A stretch of DNA of 64,000 nt from Bifidobacterium asteroides. GTDB taxonomy: Bacteria > Actinomycetota > Actinomycetes > Actinomycetales > Bifidobacteriaceae. The translations under genes and the position numbers were made by a program. Of the stretch, positions 46,663 to 54,783 are shown piece after piece (the first letter of the stretch is position 1; every line of letters begins with the position of its first letter). Under the pieces are notes generated by a model. It was not told the DNA's origin. It saw only the letters and a list, made by a program, of their open reading frames with translations, and made no database searches. Location of the stretch: NCBI RefSeq assembly GCF_030758775.1, contig NZ_CP132384.1, forward strand, positions 744,001 to 808,000, given 5' to 3'.

Positions 46663-47577
46663 ATGATCTCGGCCGAGGACTTCCTCAAGGAAAATCCTGT
46701 CCGACTGGCGCAGACCGGGGATCCTGCCGACTCCAGCACAGAGTCGGACGATTCTCGGTCGGACCAGTTGCAGCCAGACTCTGCGGGTGCGCCTGCTCCA
46801 GCAGAGTCGGTGTCAGTCCTTGATCCTGCCCTTGAGCAGAAGGATGACAGCTTCAAGGAGGACAGCCGCCTGGTGCAGTCTCCTGTCCTGGGTCTTGGGC
46901 ATGGCGCCCGATTCGGAGGCAGTCTGGAAGATGCAGACAGTGCTGCCAATGCTGATATGGGTGACGAATCCCTGGCAGGTCGCCATTCTCGTGGTCGCCG
47001 TTCTGCTCGTGGTTCCGATAGAAGAACCCGCCGTCGTGGCCGTCGCCCACGTGCCGGCGGCTTTGGCGGCGGGTCCGCGCCTGCAGCTCCGCGAGCAGAT
47101 GCCGATGATGCGGATGCTTGCCGGGAGGCTGCTCTGACCCTGCTGGATGCGGCGGCTCGTTCGAGTGGAGCTCTGGCCCGCCGTCTGGTTGACAAGGGGT
47201 TTGACACAAACGTGGTCGATCAGGTGATCGACCGGCTGACCAAGTTGGGTCTGGTGGATGACCAGGCCTATGCCCAGGATCTTCTGCGTTCCTGTCTGCA
47301 TCGCACCATGGGGGAGCGCGGTGTTCTCTCGGAGATGACCCGCAAGGGTTTGGATCGGGGACTGGCTGCGCAGGTGGTGGCACAGGCCTCTCGTGAGGGA
47401 CTCTTCGTCGACTCCGCCTACGAGCTCGGTCGCAAGGTGGCCCGCAAGACAGCCGGACTTGATCTCAAGGTGCGTAAACGGCGATTCTGGAGTGCTGGAT
47501 CGCGCAAGGGCCACTCTCCCGGCCTCCTCAACCAGGTGGCAGCAGACCTTTTCGTTTCTGACGACCCTCTCGATTGA
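46663..47577 (+). CDS. recX: Regulatory protein RecX with long disordered N-terminus
   Basis: A 304-residue protein. The first 150 or so residues are low-complexity (acidic and Ser-rich, then a basic patch RGRRSARGSDRRTRRRGRR). The RecX domain of about 150 residues follows (ALTLLDAAARSSGALARRLVDKGF, VVDQVIDRLTKLGLVDDQAYAQDLLRS, and a third repeat). RecX caps RecA filaments and limits recombination. It lies four bases after recA, with no clear ribosome binding site of its own, so translation may be coupled to recA. Confidence 0.9.
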   Translation: MISAEDFLKENPVRLAQTGDPADSSTESDDSRSDQLQPDSAGAPAPAESVSVLDPALEQKDDSFKEDSRLVQSPVLGLGHGARFGGSLEDADSAANADMGDESLAGRHSRGRRSARGSDRRTRRRGRRPRAGGFGGGSAPAAPRADADDADACREAALTLLDAAARSSGALARRLVDKGFDTNVVDQVIDRLTKLGLVDDQAYAQDLLRSCLHRTMGERGVLSEMTRKGLDRGLAAQVVAQASREGLFVDSAYELGRKVARKTAGLDLKVRKRRFWSAGSRKGHSPGLLNQVAADLFVSDDPLD

Positions 47578-47616
47578 GTCGATTGCTGCCAAGGCACCAC
47601 ACGGTAAAAAGAAGAT

Positions 47617-47989
47617 GAGACCTCTCATATACCCCGGGTTCTGTCATCGACCGGATAAAATCCGGACGACGGATGGCCATCCATCTCGACCTGACGTTGC
47701 CGCCAGGCTCTAGCGGCCTACCCGAAGGCGGGACGAGCAGCCCCTGAATGCCTTCTGCTTGGCCTTGCTCCCGATGAGGCTTGCCATGCGGTCGGCGTTA
47801 CCGTCGACCCGGTGGTCTCTTACACCGCCGTTTCACCCTTGCCCGCCTTTGCCAGGCGAGCGGTCTGTTCTCTGTTGCGCTATCTCTCAGGTTGCCCTGG
47901 GCGGACGTTATCCGCCATCGTGCTCTGTGGAGCCCGGAAGTTCCTCAGCCCTTCCCAGGAGGAGGGGCCGCGGCCATCCGAGAGGTCTC
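47617..47989 (-). ncRNA. rnpB: RNase P RNA, bacterial type A
   Basis: The catalytic RNA of RNase P. The 5' and 3' ends form a perfect 10-bp P1 helix: GAGACCTCTC (complement of 47980-47989) with GAGAGGTCTC (complement of 47617-47626). Conserved blocks on the minus strand are AGGAACTTCCGGGCTCC near the 5' end, GGGTGAAACGGCGGTGTAAG and GAGACCACCG in the middle, and GACAGAACCCGGGGTATAT at the 3' end. It is transcribed towards recX. The ends may be off by a few bases. Confidence 0.93.
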
Positions 47990-48084
47990 GGGGATTCAGC
48001 ATAGCGGAACTGAACGACCAGACCAACGGCCAGGATCCCGCTCTGGCCTCAAGCTCAATCAGTGAGTCAGCCCTGCTCTTCGGA

Positions 48085-48090
48085 TACAAT
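48085..48090 (+). promoter_or_regulatory. Putative -10 element of hpf
   Basis: TACAAT about 77 bases before the hpf ATG. The matching -35 is poor (TGAGTC, 48063-48068, 16-base spacer). Confidence 0.4.
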
Positions 48091-48166
48091 CGGAAGCACA
48101 GTCGATGGTGACCAAGTCCGCCATCGCACCAGCGGTTCGTCCGCTCACAAGTGCAAGGAGATTCCC

Positions 48167-48850
48167 ATGGAGATCGTCATTACCGGTCGACATACCCAAA
48201 TCAAGCAGCGGTTCCGCGATGTTGTGGACAGCAAGATGAACAGGGTGACGGCCATCGCCCCCGATGCCCAGCGCATCCAGGTCGTTCTGACACATGAAGG
48301 CAATCCCCGCCAGGCTGACAGCGCCAAGAGGGTGGAGCTCACGGTCCAGGCCGGCAAGACCGTGATCCGCGCCGAGGCCTCCAGCGCCGACGAGTTCAGC
48401 GCACTGGACATGGCCCTGGACAAGCTGACCCAGCGTCTGCGCCGGGTCCGCGACCGCCGCAAGGACCACCGCCGGGGACTTGAGCATCCGCCCCTGCCCG
48501 CCGACCTGCCCGTGGATGATCAGACAGGCGATGAGGGCGACCAGGGAGACCAGGGCCAGGAGTCCAACCCCGACAACAGCGCCCAGAGCGCCGTGGCCTC
48601 GGACCTGGCTCCGGGCCAGTCGGTCGAGGTGCAGGTGGGGGACACCCCCATCGTCATCCGCCGCAAGCTGCACATCGCCGAGCCCATGAGCATCGACGAG
48701 GCCCTCTACGAGATGGAGCTGATCGGCCACGACTTCTTCCTCTTCGTCAACAAGGAGACCCAGCGGCCGTCGGTGGTCTATCGTCGGCACGGATGGAGCT
48801 ACGGCGTCTTCGAGATCGATACGCCTGAGCATGTAGGCCAGAAGAAGTAA
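48167..48850 (+). CDS. hpf: Ribosome hibernation promoting factor, long form
   Basis: A 227-residue long HPF. The N-terminal S30AE domain (about 1-105: IVITGRHTQIKQRFRDVVDSKMNRV) binds the decoding centre. A charged linker with GDEGDQGDQGQESNPD (about 125-145) joins the C-terminal dimerisation domain (IVIRRKLHIAEPMSIDEALYEMELIGHDFFLFVNKET). Long HPFs pair ribosomes into inactive 100S dimers at starvation. The start follows AAGGAG. A strong terminator closes the gene. Confidence 0.94.
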   Translation: MEIVITGRHTQIKQRFRDVVDSKMNRVTAIAPDAQRIQVVLTHEGNPRQADSAKRVELTVQAGKTVIRAEASSADEFSALDMALDKLTQRLRRVRDRRKDHRRGLEHPPLPADLPVDDQTGDEGDQGDQGQESNPDNSAQSAVASDLAPGQSVEVQVGDTPIVIRRKLHIAEPMSIDEALYEMELIGHDFFLFVNKETQRPSVVYRRHGWSYGVFEIDTPEHVGQKK

Positions 48851-48886
48851 CAGCAAAACGGATAGACGAGCGGATATTGAACTGTG

Positions 48887-48938
48887 GGGCGATTCCCCGG
48901 CGGCAGATTGTCCTGACCTCCGGAGAATCGCCCTTCTT
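48887..48938 (+). terminator. Intrinsic terminator after hpf
   Basis: GGGCGATTC (48887-48895) pairs with GAATCGCCC (48925-48933), extended by an inner CCGG/CCGG pair, and is followed by TTCTTC. Confidence 0.75.
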
Positions 48939-49088
48939 CAATGCCCGTTCCGGCTGCCAAGGCCGCAGTTGGGTTCATGGAATAATCGGTTTCGAGAAAA
49001 TCGGTGCATTCGCGTAAGATAATCAAGGTCTGGGCCTACGTCAGCTGAGGGCGTGCGAAGGCCATAAAAGAACGGTAGGGAGCGCAAC

Positions 49089-52049
49089 GTGGTAGCAGTC
49101 TTGGACAAGGTCCTCCGTATGGGCGAGGGTCGTCAGATTCGCAAGCTTCAGGGGGTGGCCAAGGCGACCAACGCCTTCGAGGATCAGATCTCGGCCATGA
49201 GCGATGAGGAGCTCAAGGCGCAGACGCCCAAGTTCAAGCAGCGACTGGAGAACGGCGAATCCCTCGATTCCCTGATGCCCGAAGCCTTCGCCACGGTTCG
49301 CGAGGTTTCCAAGCGCACCCTGGGCCAGCGGCACTTCGACGTCCAGCTGATGGGCGGCGCGGCCCTGCACTGGGGCAACATCGCCGAGATGAAGACCGGC
49401 GAGGGCAAGACCCTGGTGGCCACCCTGCCCAGCTATCTGAATGCCCTGGAGGGCAAGGGCGTGCACGTGGTCACGGTCAACGACTACCTGGCCTCCTACC
49501 AGAGCGAGCTCATGGGGCGCATCTTCCGCTTCCTGGGCATGAGCGTGGGCTGCATCATCACCGACCAGCGCCCCAACGAGCGCCGCAAGCAGTACCAGGC
49601 GGACATCACCTACGGCACCAACAACGAATTCGGCTTCGACTACCTGCGCGACAACATGGCCTGGGACAAGGACGAGCTGGTCCAGCGCGGCCACCATTTC
49701 GCCATCGTGGACGAGGTCGACTCCATCCTGATCGACGAGGCGCGTACTCCTCTGATCATCTCCGGACCCGCCGAGGGCGATGTGACCCGATGGTACCGGC
49801 AGTTCGCCAAGCTGGTCCCCAAGCTCACCAGGGACGAGGACTACGAGGTCGACGAGAAGAAGAAGGTCGTCGGCATTCTGGACCCCGGCATCACCAAGGT
49901 CGAGGACTACCTGGGCATCGACAACCTCTACGAGCCAGCCAACACCGCCCTGATCGGGTACCTGAACAACGCCATCAAGGCCAAGGAGCTCTTCCTGCGC
50001 GACCGCGACTACGTGGTCCAGAACGGCGAGGTCCTGATCGTGGACGAGCACACCGGCCGTCTGCTCAAGGGCCGCCGCTACAACGAGGGCCTCCACCAGG
50101 CCATCGAGGCCAAGGAGGGCGTGGAGGTCAAGGCCGAGAACCAGACCTTCGCCACCATCACCCTGCAGAACTACTTCCGCATGTACGACAAGCTGGCGGG
50201 CATGACCGGAACGGCCGAGACCGAGGCCGCCGAGTTCATGAACACCTACAAGCTGGGCGTGCTGCCCATCCCCACCAACAAACCCATGATCCGCAAGGAT
50301 CAGGACGATCTGATCTACCGCTCCAAGAAGGAGAAGCTGGCCGCCATCGTCCGGGACGTAGCCAAGCGGCATGCCAAGGGCCAGCCCATCCTGCTGGGCA
50401 CCGCATCCGTCGAGTCCTCCGAGGTGGTCTCCTCCCTGCTGGACGTGGCCGGCATCGACCACCAGGTGCTCAACGCCAAGCAGCATGCGCGCGAGGCTGC
50501 GGTCGTAGCCGTGGCAGGGCGCAAGGGCGCCGTGACCGTGGCCACCAACATGGCCGGGCGCGGCACCGACATCATGCTGGGCGGGAACGTGGAGTTCCTC
50601 GCCGATCAGAAGCTCAAGGAGCAGGGCTACTCGCCCGACGACACCCCTGAGGAGTATGAGAAGCGCTGGCCCAAGATGCTGGATTCCGTCAAGGAACAGG
50701 TCAAGGATGAGCATGAGGAGGTCGTCAAGCTGGGCGGCCTCTACGTGCTGGGCACCGAACGGCACGAGTCCCGCCGCATCGACAACCAGCTGCGCGGCCG
50801 TTCCGGCCGTCAGGGCGACCCTGGTGAGTCCAGGTTCTACCTGAGCCTGGAGGATGACCTCATGCGCCTGTTCAACACCCAGCTGGTGGCTCGAATGATG
50901 TCCTCCAAGAGCCTGCCCGAAGGTCAACCCATCGGCACCAAGAGCGTCTCCAAGGGTGTGCGCAATGCGCAGAAGTCCGTTGAATCCCGCAACTACGAGA
51001 TCCGCAAGAACGTGCTCAAGTACGACGATGTGATGAACAAGCAGCGTCAGGTCATCTACGGCGAGCGTCAGGCCGTGCTCAAGGGCGAGGACATCCACCA
51101 GGACATCCTCCGCTTCATCCGTGAGACCGTGACTTCATACATCCATGGGGCGCAGAACGGCTCGGACAAGCCTCAGGAATGGGATGCCGACGGGCTCTGG
51201 AAGGCGCTGGCCTCCGTCTATCCGATCAGTCTTGACCAGGACGAGACCATGGACTCCCTGGAGGGTCTGAAGGGTGACAAGGCCGTCAAGGCCCTGGCGG
51301 ACAAGATCGTGGAGGATGCCGAGTCCATCTATCAGGATCGCGAGGATGAACTGGGCGAGAAGGGCTCAAGGCAGCTGGAGCGCCAGGTGGTCCTCTCCGT
51401 CCTGGACAGCAAGTGGCGTGAGCACCTCTATGAGATGGACTACCTCAAGGACGGCATCGGCCTGCGCGGCATGGGTCAGCGCGACCCCCTGGTCGAGTAC
51501 CAGCGCGAGGGCTACCAGATGTACAACTCCATGATCGACGCCATCAAGGAGCAGACCGTACAGCTGCTCTTCAACGTGGACCTCAAGCAGATCGCGGCCA
51601 GCCAGGAGAACGAGCGGCGGGCCCGCGAAGAGCGCGAAGAAAACGAGGGGAGCCAGTCCGAGGAAGTCAACTACCAGGCGCCTGAAGAGCCTGATGCCGA
51701 GGATGAGACCACCGACATCGACGAGACGGCCGAGGAGCGTGATGAAGATGCCCCGGCAGGCAGCGTACAGGAGGACTCAGACGAGGATGCCGCTGACGCG
51801 CAGTCGGGTCTGAGCACGTCCGCCGAGGACTCGGAGGCTCCCGACGCTTCGACCCCGGCTCCCGTCGGGCCTGCGCCCATCAGCCATGCCGAGGGCAAGG
51901 TTCCTGCCAATAAGCGGCCCAAGGCCGTGGAGGATCACTCGCCTTGGGCCGATGGCCGCACCTTCCCGGGCACACCCCGTAACGCCCCTTGCCCCTGCGG
52001 CTCCGGACGCAAGTACAAGATGTGCCACGGTCAGAACGAGAAGAAATGA
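49089..52049 (+). CDS. secA: Preprotein translocase ATPase SecA
   Basis: A 986-residue SecA motor that pushes preproteins through SecYEG. Motifs: the Q-rich entry and Walker A region [14 protein letters not shown] (about 98-111), DEAD-like [38 protein letters not shown] and [24 protein letters not shown]. The C-terminal linker is long and acidic, ending in the zinc-binding [15 protein letters not shown]. The GTG start at 49089 has GGGAG upstream. It is presumably the housekeeping SecA that also exports the lipoproteins and surface proteins of this window. Confidence 0.97.
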   Translation: MVAVLDKVLRMGEGRQIRKLQGVAKATNAFEDQISAMSDEELKAQTPKFKQRLENGESLDSLMPEAFATVREVSKRTLGQRHFDVQLMGGAALHWGNIAEMKTGEGKTLVATLPSYLNALEGKGVHVVTVNDYLASYQSELMGRIFRFLGMSVGCIITDQRPNERRKQYQADITYGTNNEFGFDYLRDNMAWDKDELVQRGHHFAIVDEVDSILIDEARTPLIISGPAEGDVTRWYRQFAKLVPKLTRDEDYEVDEKKKVVGILDPGITKVEDYLGIDNLYEPANTALIGYLNNAIKAKELFLRDRDYVVQNGEVLIVDEHTGRLLKGRRYNEGLHQAIEAKEGVEVKAENQTFATITLQNYFRMYDKLAGMTGTAETEAAEFMNTYKLGVLPIPTNKPMIRKDQDDLIYRSKKEKLAAIVRDVAKRHAKGQPILLGTASVESSEVVSSLLDVAGIDHQVLNAKQHAREAAVVAVAGRKGAVTVATNMAGRGTDIMLGGNVEFLADQKLKEQGYSPDDTPEEYEKRWPKMLDSVKEQVKDEHEEVVKLGGLYVLGTERHESRRIDNQLRGRSGRQGDPGESRFYLSLEDDLMRLFNTQLVARMMSSKSLPEGQPIGTKSVSKGVRNAQKSVESRNYEIRKNVLKYDDVMNKQRQVIYGERQAVLKGEDIHQDILRFIRETVTSYIHGAQNGSDKPQEWDADGLWKALASVYPISLDQDETMDSLEGLKGDKAVKALADKIVEDAESIYQDREDELGEKGSRQLERQVVLSVLDSKWREHLYEMDYLKDGIGLRGMGQRDPLVEYQREGYQMYNSMIDAIKEQTVQLLFNVDLKQIAASQENERRAREEREENEGSQSEEVNYQAPEEPDAEDETTDIDETAEERDEDAPAGSVQEDSDEDAADAQSGLSTSAEDSEAPDASTPAPVGPAPISHAEGKVPANKRPKAVEDHSPWADGRTFPGTPRNAPCPCGSGRKYKMCHGQNEKK

Positions 52050-52103
52050 CAGGTACGCGTAAGCATTAGCGGCTTCTGCAGATAGGGTTGCCCATCTGGT
52101 TGA

Positions 52104-52131
52104 CGGCCATCGCTCGCAAGGGCGGTGGCCG
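52104..52131 (+). terminator. Terminator after secA
   Basis: CGGCCATCGC (52104-52113) pairs with GCGGTGGCCG (52122-52131), one G-T pair, followed by CTTTCATAT. Confidence 0.65.
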
Positions 52132-52135
52132 CTTT

Positions 52136-52167
52136 CATATATTGGATTGCCAATTTCCATATATTGG
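52136..52167. repeat. Direct repeats upstream of trpD
   Basis: CATATATTGG occurs at 52136-52145 and again at 52158-52167, 22 bases apart (about two helical turns). The inverted pair ATTGG/CCAAT lies between. This looks like a tandem regulator-binding site. Confidence 0.55.
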
Positions 52168-52196
52168 TAGCAAAGTGACCAAAATATGGGATGGCC

Positions 52197-52226
52197 TTGT
52201 GCAGGGGAGGGGCAGGGCAGTAAACC
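52197..52226 (+). promoter_or_regulatory. Putative trpD promoter
   Basis: TTGTGC (52197-52202) and TAAACC (52221-52226) with an 18-base spacer, about 55 bases before the ATG and 30 bases after the CATATATTGG repeats. Confidence 0.45.
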
Positions 52227-52280
52227 TAGAGCAAACAGCGGGGCATCCGGCCCCGTTTCTTCAAAGGGAAAAGAGTCATC

Positions 52281-53381
52281 ATGCGGCCACTTAGCTGGAA
52301 ATCCGTCCTGAACTCCTTGGTGTCCGGTCGACACCTGAGCGCGGATGAGGCCGAGTGGTGCATGAACGACCTGATGGACGGCAATGCCGACCCGGTGCAG
52401 GTGGGCGCCGCCCTGTCCATGCAGTCCACCCTGGGGCTGACCAGCCCTGAGGTCGAAGGGGCCGCCAAGGCCATGGTGGGCCATGCTGTGCCGCTGAAGG
52501 TCAGGGGTGACGTGACCGACATCGTCGGCACCGGCGGCGATGGGGCAGCGACGGTCAACCTGTCGACCATGGGCGCCATCGTGGCTGCCGCAGCAGGGGT
52601 CAGAATCGTCAAGCATGGCAACCGGGCCGCGTCCAGCAAGAGCGGCACCGCCGACTGCCTGGAGCAGCTGGGCCTGCCCTTGGATCTGCCGCCGCAGGAG
52701 GTGGCTGCCATGGCTGACCGCTACGGCATCACCTTCGTCTTCGCCAAGACCTTCCACCCTGCCATGCGGTTTGCCGGGCCTGTTCGCTCGTCGCTAGGGA
52801 TTCCGACCGTCTTCAACCTCCTGGGACCCCTGACCAATCCGGTCAACCCCCGCTATGTGGCCATCGGATGCGCGCAACGTCAGCTGAGCCCCATGATGGC
52901 CCAGGTCTATGCCTCACGCGGCCAGGAGGGCATGGTCTACACCTCGATCGAGGGCCTGGACGAGATGGCCCCGACCGGTCCGGTCTCCATCTGGGAGATC
53001 CACCAGGGCAAGGTGGAGGAACGCTCCTTCGACCCGACTCGTGAACTGGGCCTCGACCCGGTGGATTTGGACGACCTGCGCGGCGGCGATCCCGCCTTCA
53101 ACGCCAGCGTCGTCAGGGACTTCCTGGCTGGAAAGTCGGTTCCTTCGCGTTCCACGGCCCTGCTCAATGCGGCCTCGGCCATCGTGGCTGACGGCACGCA
53201 GATTGACGCCGGTCCCGAGGCCGACCTGAACGTGCGGTTTGCCCAGGCCTATCAACTGGCTACCGAGGTTGTGGACCAGGGCAGGGCCGCCGACCTGCTG
53301 GCAGCCTGGATCCACGGAGCCCAGGAAGCGCAGTCCCGCTGCCAGCAAGAGAATCGGGCATCCCGTCAGGTCTTGGTCTAG
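52281..53381 (+). CDS. trpD: Anthranilate phosphoribosyltransferase
   Basis: A 366-residue enzyme that couples anthranilate with phosphoribosyl pyrophosphate, the second step from chorismate to tryptophan. The PRPP-binding motif IVGTGGDGAATVNLSTMG and the nearby VKHGNRAASSKSGTADCLEQLG are diagnostic. Other trp genes are not in the window, so trpD is detached from a trp operon here. It is flanked by its own promoter region and a strong terminator, so it is probably monocistronic. Confidence 0.95.
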   Translation: MRPLSWKSVLNSLVSGRHLSADEAEWCMNDLMDGNADPVQVGAALSMQSTLGLTSPEVEGAAKAMVGHAVPLKVRGDVTDIVGTGGDGAATVNLSTMGAIVAAAAGVRIVKHGNRAASSKSGTADCLEQLGLPLDLPPQEVAAMADRYGITFVFAKTFHPAMRFAGPVRSSLGIPTVFNLLGPLTNPVNPRYVAIGCAQRQLSPMMAQVYASRGQEGMVYTSIEGLDEMAPTGPVSIWEIHQGKVEERSFDPTRELGLDPVDLDDLRGGDPAFNASVVRDFLAGKSVPSRSTALLNAASAIVADGTQIDAGPEADLNVRFAQAYQLATEVVDQGRAADLLAAWIHGAQEAQSRCQQENRASRQVLV

Positions 53382-53403
53382 GTTCGCGGCTGCCAAGCCT
53401 GTT

Positions 53404-53445
53404 CGGGCCTCGCTGGCTGATCTCTCTGCCAGCGAGGCCCGACTG
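53404..53445 (+). terminator. Intrinsic terminator after trpD
   Basis: CGGGCCTCGCTGGC (53404-53417) pairs perfectly with GCCAGCGAGGCCCG (53428-53441), a 14-bp stem, then ACTGTTTT. It lies between trpD and the convergent membrane protein gene. Confidence 0.88.
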
Positions 53446-53477
53446 TTTTGGAGGCTTGTATACGGCGGCACAAGGCA

Positions 53478-54024
53478 TTATCGCCGGTAGTGTCGCTGGT
53501 CGTCATCGAAGAGCCCGCTTGAATCGTCGCGGAAATTCTTCCGGTCGATGATCAGTCCTGCGATGCCTATCAGCAGGAGCAGGCCCGCCAGCAGGCCGGT
53601 CAATCCGGACCAGCGGGGGATGAAGATGGTCAGGAAGAAGCAGACCAGGCCCAGCGCCGTCATGATCGATGAAGGCCACCCGCCTTCTGCCCAGGTCGCT
53701 CAGGTCGGGGTTGGGCGGCACAAAGTTCGACGACTGGTCCATGACCTCGTCGGTGTCCAGCCAGCTGCTGCCTTGGAAATCGCGAGGCCCGGAGCCGCCG
53801 ACGAAGGAGTCGCGCTTCAGGTCCTCGGCCCTCAGCGCTGCCTTCTTCTCGGACTTTCGAGCCTTCTTCTCGAATTCCTTGGCCGTCCTGGACGATTCCA
53901 GGGAACCCAGCTCGTCAGCGTGCGAGTTCAGGAAGTCCGCCCATTCCTCATCCCCCTGTGGGGACCCGGTTCCCGCCTCGCTGTTATACTGTTTCCCGGC
54001 GTCGTTATGCTTGTGCTCGGTCAT
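53478..54024 (-). pseudogene. Conserved membrane protein gene with a frameshift
   Basis: The ATG at 54024 starts a hydrophilic, acidic N-terminal part (DEEWADFLNSHADELGSLE, then a Lys/Ala-rich helix and SSNFVPPNPDLSDLGRRRVA). The frame then fails near 53665-53672. In the next frame two hydrophobic helices follow directly (MTALGLVCFFLTIFIP and LTGLLAGLLLLIGIAGLI) and a tail ending at 53478. Removing one base in ATCGATCATG on the minus strand rejoins them into about 181 residues. The product resembles small actinobacterial membrane proteins of unknown function. Either a sequencing error or a real recent mutation. It is divergent from plsC. Confidence 0.7.
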
Positions 54025-54072
54025 AGAACCATCGTAACCTCGGCCGCACGCATTCGCTACCAAGGAGTCTCT

Positions 54073-54771
54073 GTGCTGTACTGGTTCTTCGTCAAACTGC
54101 TCGGTCCGTTGGCGCGTACCTGGTTCAAACCGACCGTTGAAGGCACGGAGAACATTCCCAAGCAGGGGGCTGCCATCATCGCCTCCAACCATCTGGCCGT
54201 CATCGACGACGCCCTCCTGCCCATCACCTGCCCTCGGATGATCCACTTCATGGGCAAGGCCGAGTATTTCAACGGCAAGGGGATAAAGGGCAAGTTCAAG
54301 AAGTGGTGGTTCAGCTCGGTCGGTGTCTTTCCCGTGGACAGGTCAGGCGGCTCCAAGTCGCTGGGCGCCATGGAAACGGCTCGTTCCATCCTTGAGCACG
54401 GGCACATCTTCGGCATCCATCCCGAGGGCACGCGCAGCCCTGACGGCAGGCTTTACCGGGGGCATACCGGGGCGGCGCGGCTGGCCTTCGAGACCGGGAC
54501 GACGGTGGTGCCAGCAGCCATCATCGGCACCAGGCAGCTTCAGGAGCCCGGCCATGTGATTCCTCATAAGGGCAGAACCAAGGTCATCTATGGCAAGCCC
54601 ATCACGGTGCCCTGCGTTCCGGTCAACAGCCTCACCCATGAGGAGATCCGCAACCTGACCGACCGGATCATGCAGGAGATCCAGGAGATGAGCGGGCAAC
54701 GCTACGTGGACGTGTATGCCCAGGTCATCAAGGCGCATGAAAACCACGAGAACAGTCAGGAGCTGGACTGA
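54073..54771 (+). CDS. plsC: 1-acyl-sn-glycerol-3-phosphate acyltransferase
   Basis: A 232-residue PlsC-family acyltransferase that makes phosphatidic acid. The catalytic NHxxxxD motif is in IASNHLAVIDDALLP, and the substrate motif is FGIHPEGTRSPDGRLYRG. A later segment, VVPAAIIGTRQLQEPG, is also typical. The GTG at 54073 has AAGGAG seven bases upstream; the reading frame extends further up but without a start signal. The 3' end faces the kinase gene 12 bases away on the other strand. Confidence 0.92.
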   Translation: MLYWFFVKLLGPLARTWFKPTVEGTENIPKQGAAIIASNHLAVIDDALLPITCPRMIHFMGKAEYFNGKGIKGKFKKWWFSSVGVFPVDRSGGSKSLGAMETARSILEHGHIFGIHPEGTRSPDGRLYRGHTGAARLAFETGTTVVPAAIIGTRQLQEPGHVIPHKGRTKVIYGKPITVPCVPVNSLTHEEIRNLTDRIMQEIQEMSGQRYVDVYAQVIKAHENHENSQELD

Positions 54772-54783
54772 CTTCCCGGAAGT

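Noticed and set aside
44733-47207. An 824-residue minus-strand frame over recA and recX
   Set aside because: Same artefact. It covers three well-identified plus-strand genes.
47578-48166. Protein-coding frames of 80-100 residues downstream of recX
   Set aside because: They lie over rnpB, whose conserved blocks and closing P1 helix explain the sequence.
49041-51098. A 685-residue minus-strand frame over secA
   Set aside because: Antisense shadow rich in Gly/Leu/Val/His; no domain recognisable.
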